Shown: in pieces, positions 56,395 to 64,000 of the stretch
How positions within the stretch are numbered: position 1 is the first letter of the stretch
How the letters are laid out: each line of letters starts with the position of its first letter
Assembly (NCBI GenBank): GCA_013151255.1
Contig: JAADIQ010000058.1
Coordinates: forward strand, 1 to 64,000
Length of the DNA: 64,000 nucleotides
DNA from: Alphaproteobacteria bacterium
GTDB taxonomy: Bacteria; Pseudomonadota; Alphaproteobacteria; Caulobacterales; Parvularculaceae
Direction of reading: 5' to 3'
The notes under the pieces: generated by a model
Told to the model about the DNA's origin: nothing
Database searches by the model: none
Seen by the model: only the letters and a program-made list of their open reading frames with translations
Position numbers and translations under genes: made by a program

Positions 56395-57222
56395 ATGGTC
56401 CAACTGACCCTGCCCAAAAATTCCACGGTCAACAAAAACGGCAAAACCTTCAAGGCCGACAAGAGCGCAAAGCAAGTCCGTACCTTCAAGGTCTATCGCT
56501 ATGATCCGTCAACCGATGACAATCCCCGCCTCGACACATATGAAGTCGATGTCTCGGATGTCTCCATGGTGCTCGACGGGCTTATCAAGATCAAAGACAA
56601 AATGGATGCGAGCTTAGCGTTTCGCCGCTCCTGTCGGGAAGGGGTTTGCGGGTCGTGCTCGTTTAACATCAACGGCTCCAACACGCTCGCCTGCACCGCC
56701 AGCCTCGATGATTTGGGGCCGGGCGATATCACCGTCTATCCGTTGCCGCACCAGCCGGTGCTGAAAGATCTCATCACCGACCTTTCCAATTTCTACAAGC
56801 AGCACGCCTATATTGAACCGTTCCTGATGACGAAGTCGGACGAGCCGGAAACGGAATGGAAGCAATCGCAGGAAGACCGCGCCAAACTCGACGGGCTTTA
56901 CGAATGCATCCTTTGCGCGTGTTGCTCAACCTCTTGCCCGTCCTATTGGTGGAACGGCGAGACGCAGAGCGGCGCGGATGAATATCTCGGCCCGGCGGCG
57001 CTTTTGCAGTCCTATCGCTGGCTTGTCGACAGCCGCGATCAGCATACGAATGAACGTCTCGACAAGCTTGAGGACGAGTTTAAACTCTATCGCTGCCACA
57101 CCATCATGAACTGTACGCAAGTTTGCCCCAAGCATCTCAACCCCGCCAAAGCGATTGCAGAGGTTAAGAAAATGATGGTCAACCGGCCGCTGCAAAAATC
57201 CGCCAAAGCGCCGGCTGAGTAA
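56395..57222 (+). CDS. sdhB: Succinate dehydrogenase iron-sulfur subunit
   Basis: SdhB carries the 2Fe-2S, 4Fe-4S and 3Fe-4S clusters of complex II. The 275-residue protein has the ferredoxin-type cluster block [10 protein letters not shown] near residue 77, then [13 protein letters not shown] near 170 and the C-terminal [13 protein letters not shown] near 240. It is separated from sdhCDA by about 3.8 kb and three genes, one of them on the other strand. The upstream gene creD ends 16 bp before it, so its promoter may lie upstream of or within creD. The start ATG follows AAGGCGAC. Confidence 0.96.
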   Translation: MVQLTLPKNSTVNKNGKTFKADKSAKQVRTFKVYRYDPSTDDNPRLDTYEVDVSDVSMVLDGLIKIKDKMDASLAFRRSCREGVCGSCSFNINGSNTLACTASLDDLGPGDITVYPLPHQPVLKDLITDLSNFYKQHAYIEPFLMTKSDEPETEWKQSQEDRAKLDGLYECILCACCSTSCPSYWWNGETQSGADEYLGPAALLQSYRWLVDSRDQHTNERLDKLEDEFKLYRCHTIMNCTQVCPKHLNPAKAIAEVKKMMVNRPLQKSAKAPAE

Positions 57223-57383
57223 TCCGCCGCGCGCAAACGTCTCTGTCCTGACGACCGAATTTACATAAAACCCTGCCTGTCCTCGCCAGAGGGCCCTGTT
57301 TACGGTCAATAGGGTCAACAGGCGTTAACCATTCGTGGGCTGAATTATGCTATTATCGGCGTTCCGCAACGACGGAGGGCCAG

Positions 57384-57530
57384 GTGCGTTTTATACTGGA
57401 TTTGGCAATATTCGGCGTGGTGTTGGTTTTTGGGATGATCGTTTTTGAAAGTGCGGCGTATGGCGCGCTGGCAGGGGTCATCATCGTCGCAGCAGCAGAC
57501 GCGCTGGTCTGGGACACGAACAAACGCTGA
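57384..57530 (+). CDS. Small membrane protein, 48 residues, GTG start
   Basis: This short frame begins with GTG behind GGAGGGCCAG and ends at TGA 57528-57530. The protein is one long hydrophobic helix (about residues 3-39: FILDLAIFGVVLVFGMIVF and AGVIIVAAA), ending in the polar DTNKR. Its ribosome site, uniform hydrophobicity and charged end suggest a real small membrane protein. I know no family for it. The region has few other features, and the reading frame could also be chance. Confidence 0.5.
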   Translation: MRFILDLAIFGVVLVFGMIVFESAAYGALAGVIIVAAADALVWDTNKR

Positions 57531-57977
57531 ATACGGATTAAGCGCTGAGCGAAATCTACCGCCGAGCGCAGGGGCCTTTCATCAGCCCCAGGATGAAACC
57601 GGGTTTCACAACAGAAAAACGGACGGGCGGCTTTGCGATTTTCGAGCAAGCAACCACCAGTTCAATTGCTATAAGGCGCCGCCTCAAGCCCCTCCTCCAG
57701 CGCAAACGGCAAAACTCCGGCCCAAAAATCGGCCGTACTTTTCGGGCCGGGCGTTTCACTCTGTCGAGCGCCGGTTGCGGGTTTAGAGACGCCGCGACAG
57801 CCAACTGAATGGGACCGAAACGGCGTAAATATTCACAATGTCAAATAGCCCACGCGAGGCGAAGTTACCGTTCCCTGCGCATGAATGCCGAAAGGGCCTT
57901 GTCGGGTGTTCGCGATGTCCGTTTTTTCAGGAGCCAATCGCCTGTCGTTAAGGCCGCATGTCGACATTGGGGAAAGT

Positions 57978-58013
57978 ATAAGGCCGCCCAAATGCGTGAG
58001 GATAACTTTTCAC
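57978..58013 (+). repeat. Dispersed 36-nt repeat, copy 2
   Basis: ATAAGGC, ten variable bases, then CGTGAGGATAACTTTTCAC, in the same arrangement as at 13704-13739. No similarity is evident outside the element. Confidence 0.7.
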
Positions 58014-58297
58014 CAAATATAGGTTTGATGGCCAACGCCCCTCTCTGGGTTGTATTTTTTGCGCCTGCGAATGCCAATAGGTTGTGCGGATTTGCGCTAT
58101 TTCACGCACTGCCATGGAATGCGAGAAATTATCGTATCAGACGCTGGTTCAGCACCGCTGCTGCCCGTTTTAAAACTTCCGAGTGGGGTTCCTCCTTCGT
58201 CAGTATTTTGTTGACGCCCACACGATTGCTGCGGCCTGGAACGCCAAACAAGCGCCGCCGGGTTCAGCGACGCGCCCTTTCCGATAGCGCGATGTCT

Positions 58298-58318
58298 TTG
58301 CCGGACTTGTTCCGGCAA
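58298..58318. repeat. REP-like palindrome, unit 1
   Basis: TTGCCGGA-CTTGT-TCCGGCAA, preceded by GATGTCT and followed by CCCAGG. The form resembles the extragenic palindromes with a CCGGACTTG core common in alphaproteobacteria. Confidence 0.6.
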
Positions 58319-58360
58319 CCCAGGGAGGCAAGCTTTTAATCTTCTTTTCTCTTGTGCTGG

Positions 58361-58383
58361 ATCACCGGAATAAATCCGGTGAT
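58361..58383. repeat. REP-like palindrome, unit 2, opposite orientation
   Basis: ATCACCGGA-ATAAA-TCCGGTGAT, preceded by CTGG and followed by GACAC. Read on the minus strand it aligns with unit 1, so the two copies face each other over about 42 bp, like a BIME. Confidence 0.6.
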
Positions 58384-58490
58384 GACACCGCGTGGGAACA
58401 GTGGGCTGTACGGCGCTTAAGGCGGAAGCATTTTCCAACCCGGACAGCCGTGGTTCAGAGCCAGTTTTTTAATAATCAAAAATTTGCCAC

Positions 58491-58519
58491 TTGACATTAA
58501 TTCGATATTTCCATACATA
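58491..58519 (+). promoter_or_regulatory. Near-consensus promoter of arsR-arsI-aqpS
   Basis: TTGACA (58491-58496), a 17-bp spacer and TACATAT (from 58514). The expected transcription start is about 58526, one base before the arsR ATG, so the mRNA may be leaderless. Confidence 0.75.
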
Positions 58520-58535
58520 TCAAATTATGGAAATA
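58506..58535. promoter_or_regulatory. ArsR operator overlapping -10 box and start codon
   Basis: TATTTCCATA and TATGGAAATA are perfect ten-base arms with a ten-base spacer. One arm covers the start of the -10 box, the other the ATG. This placement would let ArsR block polymerase directly. Confidence 0.7.
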
Positions 58536-58856
58536 AATACCGCATGCGATTGTTTTTCGGCTCTATCACAGGCCTCCCGGCTCGAAGTGCTGAAGCGCCT
58601 GGTGCGGGCCGGCCCGCGCGGCGAGGCTGCTGGCGCCATTGCTGAAGGGCTCGGCGTGCCCGCGCCGACCATGTCTTTTCATCTCAAAGAGCTGGAACGC
58701 GCCGGGATGATCGCCTCGCGCAGAGAAGGCCGCCGGGTGATTTACGCCGCCGATTATGGCGGCATCCGCGGCCTCGTTGATTTTCTACTGGCCGATTGCT
58801 GCGCCGGCGACCGCCGGCTTTGCGGACCCTATGTCATAAAGGAACAGGCATCATGA
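58527..58856 (+). CDS. arsR: ArsR family arsenic-responsive repressor
   Basis: This metalloregulator releases DNA on binding trivalent arsenic. The 109-residue winged-helix protein has VPAPTMSFHLKELERAGMIASRREGRRVIYAA as the recognition and wing region (residues 44-75). Candidate ligands are Cys91, Cys92 and Cys99 at the C-terminus (DCCAGDRRLC), which resemble the Cys95/96/102 site of Acidithiobacillus ArsR, and Cys7/Cys9 at the N-terminus. The ATG at 58527 lies inside the operator; the in-frame extension to 58491 would run through the promoter. It overlaps arsI by 4 bp. Confidence 0.9.
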   Translation: MEINTACDCFSALSQASRLEVLKRLVRAGPRGEAAGAIAEGLGVPAPTMSFHLKELERAGMIASRREGRRVIYAADYGGIRGLVDFLLADCCAGDRRLCGPYVIKEQAS

Positions 58857-59311
58857 AACGACTGCACATCCATATCAAAACCCAGGACCTCGACCAGTCG
58901 GTAGCGTTCTATACGGCGATGTTCGGACAGGCGCCGTCCAAGCTTGAGGACGACTACGCCAAATGGCTGCTCGACGATCCCTGCGCCAATGTTTCGCTCT
59001 CCTCTCACGGCGGTGAGGCGGGCGTCGATCATGCGGGAATTTCAATCGACACCCGCGAAGAGCTTGATGAAGTCGCAGACCGTTTGCGCGAAAACGGCGC
59101 ATCGCTGATGGCGGAAGAAGACACCACCTGCTGCTATGCCAAAAGCAACAAATTCTGGGCGCGCGATCCGCAAGGCGCGGTGTGGGAGCTGTTCCAGACA
59201 TTCGGCGAGAGCGCGGACTATGGCGGCGAGCCGGATCGGGAAATTTTTAACCAGAGCCCGCCCTCTAGCGACGCCTCTTCCCCGCCCAAAGCTTGCTGCA
59301 CGCCGCAATGA
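58853..59311 (+). CDS. arsI: ArsI/CadI family C-As lyase-like dioxygenase
   Basis: ArsI is an Fe(II) vicinal-oxygen-chelate dioxygenase that breaks the carbon-arsenic bond of trivalent organoarsenicals such as MAs(III). The 152-residue protein has the metal triad His5 (in RLHIHI), His60 (VDHAGIS) and Glu112 (VWELF). It has the substrate-binding vicinal Cys93-Cys94 (TTCCYAKSNKFW), matching characterised ArsI proteins. The C-terminal tail ends in another Cys pair (KACC). Related CadI-type proteins are only cadmium-inducible, but the arsenic neighbours favour ArsI. The start ATG overlaps the arsR stop (ATGA). Confidence 0.88.
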   Translation: MKRLHIHIKTQDLDQSVAFYTAMFGQAPSKLEDDYAKWLLDDPCANVSLSSHGGEAGVDHAGISIDTREELDEVADRLRENGASLMAEEDTTCCYAKSNKFWARDPQGAVWELFQTFGESADYGGEPDREIFNQSPPSSDASSPPKACCTPQ

Positions 59312-59374
59312 TGTATGCTGACGCGCCTCGATAATCCGCACTCGGAGCGATGGGTTGATTTCAGCTAGACACAG

Positions 59375-60136
59375 ATGAGTTTTTCAACACTCCAAAAGCT
59401 CGTCGCAGAAGCGGTTGGCACAGGGTTGTTGCTGGCGATCATTGTCGGCTCCGGAATTATGGGCGCGGCGTTGGCCGGCGGTAATGATGCGCTTGCGCTG
59501 CTCGCCAATTCTCTCGCGACCGGCGCCGGGCTGGTGGTGTTGATCACTATATTCGCGCCGGTTTCAGGCGCGCATTTCAACCCGGCGGTGACGCTGGCGT
59601 TTGTTTTGCGCCGTGAGATCGGCCCGCGCCGGGCTATCGCCTATGTCGGCGCTCAAATCATCGGGGCTGTCGCCGGCGTCGCGCTTGCCCATGCGATGTT
59701 CGACCTTGAGATTATCCAGGCGAGCCAGACCCCGCGCGCCGGCGCCGGGCAGCTATTGAGCGAAGGCGCGGCGAGCTTTGGGCTGGTCTTGACTATTCTC
59801 GGCACAATTCGTTTCCGCCCCGAAAGCGTTGCAATGAATGTTGGGCTTTTCATCACCGCCGGATACTGGTTCACCGCATCGACCAGCTTCGCCAACCCTG
59901 CGGTGACGCTCGCACGGGCCTTCACCGACAGCTTCGCCGGCATCCGCCTCGCCGATGCGCCAGCGTTTATCCTCGCGCAACTTGCCGGCGCTATGGTCGC
60001 GACAGCGCTCGCCACCTGGCTGTTCACCCCCACAAACGGCCCCCGTGCCAGCGCAACCGGTGACGTCGAACGCGAGCAAGGCTATAGGCGCGATTATGAA
60101 AAAGGGGCCAAAGCCGCGCTATCGGGCGCTGATTAA
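59375..60136 (+). CDS. aqpS: Aquaglyceroporin, arsenite channel candidate
   Basis: This 253-residue MIP channel has six helices and two half-helices with both NPA boxes (HFNPAVT near residue 68 and FANPAVT near 174). It could let arsenite leave the cell down its gradient, as AqpS does in Sinorhizobium, or import methylated arsenicals. It lies 63 bp after arsI on the same strand. A long hydrophilic C-terminus (RASATGDVEREQ) overlaps the start of zapE. The symbol is inferred from context. Confidence 0.85.
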   Translation: MSFSTLQKLVAEAVGTGLLLAIIVGSGIMGAALAGGNDALALLANSLATGAGLVVLITIFAPVSGAHFNPAVTLAFVLRREIGPRRAIAYVGAQIIGAVAGVALAHAMFDLEIIQASQTPRAGAGQLLSEGAASFGLVLTILGTIRFRPESVAMNVGLFITAGYWFTASTSFANPAVTLARAFTDSFAGIRLADAPAFILAQLAGAMVATALATWLFTPTNGPRASATGDVEREQGYRRDYEKGAKAALSGAD

Positions 60137-61226
60137 CCAGGGCGTGCTCGAGCGCGACCCGGCGCAGGAAGACGCCGCCGACCGGCTGCAAGCCCTCCAT
60201 GATGCGCTCAAAAATTATCGCAGGCCCCGCCTGTTCGGCAATGGCGCCGCGCCCGATGGGCTTTACCTTTGGGGACCGGCGGGGCGGGGCAAAACCCTGC
60301 TGATGGATATTTTCTTCAACAATCTCGCGCTTACCGCCAAGCGCCGCGTCCACTTGCATGAGTTCATGAGCGAGGTTCACGATCGCATCGCCGCCTGGCG
60401 CAACGCCGACGAAAAGACGCGCCGGCGCCACAAAGCCTATAACCGCAAAAACCCGGACGATCCGATTGCGCCCGCGGCCCATGACATTGCGCGCGGTGCA
60501 CTGGTATTATGCTTCGATGAGTTTCAGGTCACCGACATCGCCGACGCAATGATCCTCGGGCGATTGTTTGAGGCGCTGTTCGCCAACGGCGTCGTCGTCG
60601 TTGCAACCTCTAACCGCGCGCCTGACGATCTCTACAAGGACGGCCTTAACCGCCAGCTGTTTGTCCCCTTCATTGAATTGTTAAAATCAAAGCTTGGCGT
60701 GTTTCACTTGCAGGCGGCAAAAGACTACCGCCTGGCCAAGCTGGAAGGCGCGCCTGTTTATTATCAGCCGCTTGACCGCGATGCCGACAAGGCGATGGAT
60801 GCGGCGTGGAAAAAAATGATCGCCGGCGCACGCGAGCATTGCGAAGATTTAACCGTAGCGGGCCGTATTTTAACAGCAGCGCGCACAGCACGCGGTGCGG
60901 CGCGGTTTGAATTTGCCGAGCTTTGCGAAAGGCCGCTGGGCGCGCGCGATTATATCGCCCTCGTGCGCCATTTCGATACGCTGTTCATCGACCATATCCC
61001 GATCATGACGCCGGACAAACGCAATGAAGCCAAACGCTTTGTCACGCTTATCGACGCCATATATGACCGCCGCACCAAGCTGGTCTGTTCTGCGGATGGC
61101 GAACCGGATGCGCTATACAGGGCCGGCGACGGCGCCTTTGAATTTGAACGCACCGCATCGCGGCTGGTGGAAATGCGTTCAGCCGCCTATCTTGGCGCTG
61201 ACCGGCGCGAGGTTGAAGAGGATTAA
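60096..61226 (+). CDS. zapE: ZapE / AFG1-family ATPase
   Basis: ZapE is a Z-ring-associated ATPase needed under anaerobic or heat stress; its family also includes mitochondrial AFG1. The 376-residue protein has Walker A LWGPAGRGKTLLMD near residue 63. VHLHEFMSEVHDRI is near 85, Walker B VLCFDEFQVTDIADAMILGRLF near 145, and sensor ATSNRAPDDLY near 180. The frame extends to 59955 inside aqpS; the ATG at 60096 is preferred and still overlaps aqpS by 41 bp. It may be cotranscribed with the arsenic genes. Confidence 0.93.
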   Translation: MKKGPKPRYRALINQGVLERDPAQEDAADRLQALHDALKNYRRPRLFGNGAAPDGLYLWGPAGRGKTLLMDIFFNNLALTAKRRVHLHEFMSEVHDRIAAWRNADEKTRRRHKAYNRKNPDDPIAPAAHDIARGALVLCFDEFQVTDIADAMILGRLFEALFANGVVVVATSNRAPDDLYKDGLNRQLFVPFIELLKSKLGVFHLQAAKDYRLAKLEGAPVYYQPLDRDADKAMDAAWKKMIAGAREHCEDLTVAGRILTAARTARGAARFEFAELCERPLGARDYIALVRHFDTLFIDHIPIMTPDKRNEAKRFVTLIDAIYDRRTKLVCSADGEPDALYRAGDGAFEFERTASRLVEMRSAAYLGADRREVEED

Positions 61227-61338
61227 GCGCTGGCGCCAATGTCGGCGTTGAATTACTTTGCTGGCGGGGTAAGTTACCAGATGCGGATACACGAGGCGCC
61301 ACGCCCCGCCGTCGCGCAGCGCTTTGAGGGAAAAACCA

Positions 61339-62313
61339 TTGATTAAAAACATTAAAGCACTGGGCTTTCTCGCCATCGGCGCCTTTGCACTGTCAGCGGC
61401 TTACGCGCTGATAGTGAAAGACGACGACGCCGAGCACGCGTTTGATGATGATGACAAGAAATCGTCTCACCACACGATTAATGGCGACAGTGGCGAGTTC
61501 GTGCTCGCCGATGACGACTATACTATCAAAGCAGAGTGGAGCGGTGATTATAGCCTCAACGATGCTGGCGCCGCGCTTGCCGAATTGGATGATGAAATTG
61601 AGATCGTGCTCAAACAGGATGGCGTAAAAGAGCGCGTCAAATTTGAACGCCGCGACGGCGCCATTCGCACCACCTATTATCGCGACGGAGACAAACTGCC
61701 TGACGGCGAGGAAGCAGACCAAGCCGCCGGCGCGCTATTTTTGAAATTTCTGCGCATTAGCGGCTTGAAATCTGGCGAGCGCATCAGCGCTCTACTCAAG
61801 ACAGGCGACACCGCCTCGGTGCTGGAAGAAATTGACGCGCTTGAACGCGACCGCGCAAAGCGGCGATATGTTGTTGCGCTTATTGAGCAGAGTGATTTAT
61901 CGCCAGCGGAAATTGACGCGCTCTCGCAGACGTTCGAGCAAATTGAAAGCGATCATGATTTGCGCATTGCTATTACTGCGCTGATAGAAAATGAAACGCT
62001 GACGGCGGCGCAGGTCGCGCGCCTGCTGACAATAGCGGGAAGACAGATCGAAAGCGACCATGATTTGCGCCTGGTGCTTTCTGAAAGCGCTGATTTCTTC
62101 TCAAAGAATAGTGATTTTGATGATGCCTGGATGGACGCTTATGCGGGGCTTCAATCGAACTACGATCAGCGCCTGGCGCTCGAGGAAATTGCCGTCGCGG
62201 CCAAAGGCGACCCGGCGCTTGTTGCCGCCTATCGCAAGGCGGCGCAGGCAATCAGCGATGACGCGGACCGCGAACGCGCGCTTGAAGCTATTGGCGAGGA
62301 GGCCGAGCGCTAA
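61339..62313 (+). CDS. Membrane-anchored periplasmic protein with SDHDLR-type helical repeats
   Basis: This 324-residue protein starts at TTG (61339) behind GAGGG; an earlier TTG at 61324 is less likely. An N-terminal hydrophobic helix (about residues 6-24) acts as anchor or signal peptide. An Asp-rich stretch (DDDAEHAFDDDDKK) follows. The C-terminal half has helical repeats of about 36 residues, two with the exact block IESDHDLR (near 210 and 242). Similar SD-D repeats occur in tails of BlaR1-like and anti-sigma-like proteins, but I cannot assign a function. It converges with the symporter gene. Confidence 0.7.
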   Translation: MIKNIKALGFLAIGAFALSAAYALIVKDDDAEHAFDDDDKKSSHHTINGDSGEFVLADDDYTIKAEWSGDYSLNDAGAALAELDDEIEIVLKQDGVKERVKFERRDGAIRTTYYRDGDKLPDGEEADQAAGALFLKFLRISGLKSGERISALLKTGDTASVLEEIDALERDRAKRRYVVALIEQSDLSPAEIDALSQTFEQIESDHDLRIAITALIENETLTAAQVARLLTIAGRQIESDHDLRLVLSESADFFSKNSDFDDAWMDAYAGLQSNYDQRLALEEIAVAAKGDPALVAAYRKAAQAISDDADRERALEAIGEEAER

Positions 62314-62323
62314 TACGTGGTGG

Positions 62324-64000
62324 TTATTTTTCTGACGCCGCTACGCTGGTGGGAATTCGGATCGCATCGACCATGTCGCGCACGCCCGGCGGCGTCTTCG
62401 CGGTAAACCTGGCTACTCCGGCCGCGACAGCAAAATTAACCGCCATGCCCACCGCGCCAATGCCCTCCGGCGAAATACCAAACAGCCAGTGATCGGCATT
62501 GTTGACGGCGCCGAACCATGGCGACTTGAAATAGATGATATAGCTCAGGGTAAAGACAATCCCCGCCACCATGCCGGCAATCGCCCCCTCCCGGTTCATG
62601 GCTTTGAAGAATATGCCCATGAAAATCGCCGGAAACAGCGAAGACGCCGCCAGCCCGAAGGCAAGCGCCACCACCTGCGCCACAAAACCCGGCGGGTTAA
62701 TGCCGAGATAGCCGGCAACGACAATCGCGGCGGCGGCAGAGCCGCGCGCCGCAAGCAGCTCCGCGCGCTCGCTAATCTGGGGACGGAAGGTTTTTTTCAA
62801 TAGATCGTGACTTATTGATGCGGAGATCACCAATAACAGCCCGGCGGCCGTTGAAAGCGCCGCAGCCACCCCGCCCGCCGCCACCAGCGCCACCACCCAG
62901 CCCGGCAGGCCGGCGATTTCCGGATTGGCGAGCACCATAATATCGCGGTCAACGACAATTTCGTTGGCGGCGTCAGTCGGCGCATTGGCAAGCAGCCGCT
63001 CGCCAGAAGGCCCCGTCTCACCGGTGTAATCGGCGCGGCCCTCAAACGGCGCGCCGGCGCCATATTGGATGACGCCGTCGTCATTTTTGTCCATCCACGC
63101 AATCAGGCCGATCCCCTCCCAGGTTTTCACCCAGCCGGGCGCCTCAGCATAAGATTGCTGATCGACACTATGGATATAATTAAGCCGCGCGAAGGCGCCG
63201 ACCGCCGGCGCGGTTGTGTATAACAGCGCGATAAACACCAGCGCATAGCCCGCCGACCGGCGCGCATCGGAGACTTTGGGGACGGTGAAAAACCGCACAA
63301 TCACATGCGGCAGGCCGGCCGTGCCAACCATCAGCGCGAGCGTGATCGCAAACATATCAAGCTTGGATTTCGAGCCCTCCGTAAACGCCGTAAACCCAAG
63401 GTCGACAAGCGCGCCATCGAGCTGCGCCAATACTGAAACATCACCGCCAACGACATCGGAGCCAAGCCCAAGCTGGGGAACCGGATTGCCGGTTATCAAA
63501 ATCGAGATGAACACCGCCGGCACAAGATAGGCGAAAATCAACACGCAATATTGCGCCACTTGCGTATAGGTAATGCCCTTCATGCCGCCAAGAACCGCAT
63601 AGAAGAAGACAATCCCCATACCGACAATCACGCCCCACTCAATCGGCAACTCAAGAAACCGCGAAAACACAACGCCCACGCCGCGCATCTGCCCGGCAAT
63701 ATAGGTAAACGAAATAATGATCAGACATATCACCGCGACCACGCGCGCGGTCTTTGAATAATACCGCTCGCCGATAAAATCGGGCACGGTGAACTGCCCG
63801 AATTTGCGCAAATAAGGAGCCAGCAACAACGCCAGCAAGACATAGCCACCGGTCCAGCCCATCAGGTAAACGCTCGCATCATAGCCTGAAAAGGCGATGA
63901 TGCCGGCCATGGAAATGAACGAGGCCGCGCTCATCCAGTCGGCGGCGGTGGCCATGCCGTTGGCTATGGGGTGAACGTCACCGCCAGCGATATAGAACTC
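62324..64000 (-). CDS. Sodium/solute symporter (acetate/ActP-like, VC_2705 subfamily), 5' end outside window
   Basis: A Na+-coupled transporter of the SSS family. The frame continues through the window edge, so the N-terminus is missing; about 558 codons are visible. Membrane segments include [42 protein letters not shown]. The substrate block [21 protein letters not shown] and a TYTQVAQY-region helix are also seen. A long extracytoplasmic insertion with an EF-hand-like [11 protein letters not shown] stretch is typical of the VC_2705-type subgroup. These often carry acetate or succinate. It converges with the periplasmic repeat protein gene. Confidence 0.85.
   Translation of the reverse strand, partial: EFYIAGGDVHPIANGMATAADWMSAASFISMAGIIAFSGYDASVYLMGWTGGYVLLALLLAPYLRKFGQFTVPDFIGERYYSKTARVVAVICLIIISFTYIAGQMRGVGVVFSRFLELPIEWGVIVGMGIVFFYAVLGGMKGITYTQVAQYCVLIFAYLVPAVFISILITGNPVPQLGLGSDVVGGDVSVLAQLDGALVDLGFTAFTEGSKSKLDMFAITLALMVGTAGLPHVIVRFFTVPKVSDARRSAGYALVFIALLYTTAPAVGAFARLNYIHSVDQQSYAEAPGWVKTWEGIGLIAWMDKNDDGVIQYGAGAPFEGRADYTGETGPSGERLLANAPTDAANEIVVDRDIMVLANPEIAGLPGWVVALVAAGGVAAALSTAAGLLLVISASISHDLLKKTFRPQISERAELLAARGSAAAAIVVAGYLGINPPGFVAQVVALAFGLAASSLFPAIFMGIFFKAMNREGAIAGMVAGIVFTLSYIIYFKSPWFGAVNNADHWLFGISPEGIGAVGMAVNFAVAAGVARFTAKTPPGVRDMVDAIRIPTSVAASEK

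Larger units (their letters stand above)
57531..58490. other. Long gene-poor region with repeats
   Basis: Roughly 960 bp between the small ORF and the ars promoter. Open frames here (for example 57809-58339) lack recognisable domains and I do not call them. The region contains the second copy of the 36-nt dispersed repeat and two REP-like palindromes. No tRNA or clear small-RNA gene is visible. Confidence 0.5.

Noticed and set aside
57809-58339. 176-codon open frame in the gene-poor region
   Set aside because: Composition is Arg/Ser/Pro-rich like frame shadows, no domain is visible, and it runs through the dispersed repeat and a REP-like unit.

Overview
This window is chromosomal DNA from a GC-rich alphaproteobacterium. 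The evidence is the cell-cycle regulator GcrA, the PhaR polyhydroxyalkanoate regulator, the alphaproteobacterial AddB/AddA pair, a MmcB-type repair nuclease with a GTTC-N7-GTTC LexA box over its start codon, and the tsaE-amgK-murU-addB-addA-trxA gene order. The absence of photosynthesis or nodulation genes and the short gene spacing suggest a free-living aerobic heterotroph. I cannot fix the genus; a Parvularculales or Hyphomonadales-like relative is a guess. No phage, IS element, CRISPR array or rRNA operon was seen.

Layout. 1-1.9 kb: a truncated thiolase gene diverging from phaR (carbon storage). 1.9-4.4 kb: a PAS-GGDEF-EAL protein and a small membrane protein. 4.5-11.2 kb: surface-polysaccharide genes (two GT2 transferases, a GT39 transferase, an O-antigen ligase family protein), with the ligase and one GT2 directly behind thrS. 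11.4-11.6 kb: two fused tRNA-like cores with defective acceptor stems. 11.9-14.7 kb: a slipin, yidD and a lipoprotein. 14.8-17.7 kb: isocitrate lyase diverging from an acyl-responsive XRE regulator. 17.8-25.6 kb: a DUF885 metallopeptidase-like lipoprotein, a WaaE-like GT2, an FG-GAP/UnbV protein, ppk2-hslO, an ABC-2 permease and gcrA. 25.6-29.1 kb: phoR-phoU-phoB without pst genes, with phoR frameshifted. 29.2-31.3 kb: a PQQ-type sugar dehydrogenase-like lipoprotein, mmcB and a ferredoxin.

31.4-40.7 kb: tsaE, the cell-wall recycling pair amgK-murU, the recombination nuclease addB-addA, and trxA. 40.7-45.1 kb, minus strand: trpA-accD-folC, a secreted protein and arfB. 45.1-46.1 kb: an AT-richer patch with one orphan membrane protein. 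46.1-49.8 kb: rlmN, an Lrp-family regulator and small conserved genes. 50.0-57.2 kb: succinate dehydrogenase, with sdhCDA separated from sdhB by an HTH-TonB fusion gene on the other strand, a crotonase and a creD homologue. 57.2-58.5 kb: gene-poor, with one unlisted 48-residue membrane ORF, a dispersed 36-nt repeat also found at 13.7 kb, and a facing pair of REP-like palindromes. 58.5-60.1 kb: an arsR-arsI-aqpS operon with a near-consensus promoter that probably gives a leaderless mRNA. 60.1-64 kb: zapE, a periplasmic repeat protein and a sodium/solute symporter cut by the window edge.

Most genes are ordinary housekeeping. The less ordinary parts are the fused tRNA-like pair, the split sdh operon with its inserted HTH-TonB protein, the frameshifted phoR, the organoarsenical operon with its compact operator-promoter, the dispersed repeat, and several well-defined inverted or direct repeats in promoters. 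I did not find a clearly new multi-gene system.
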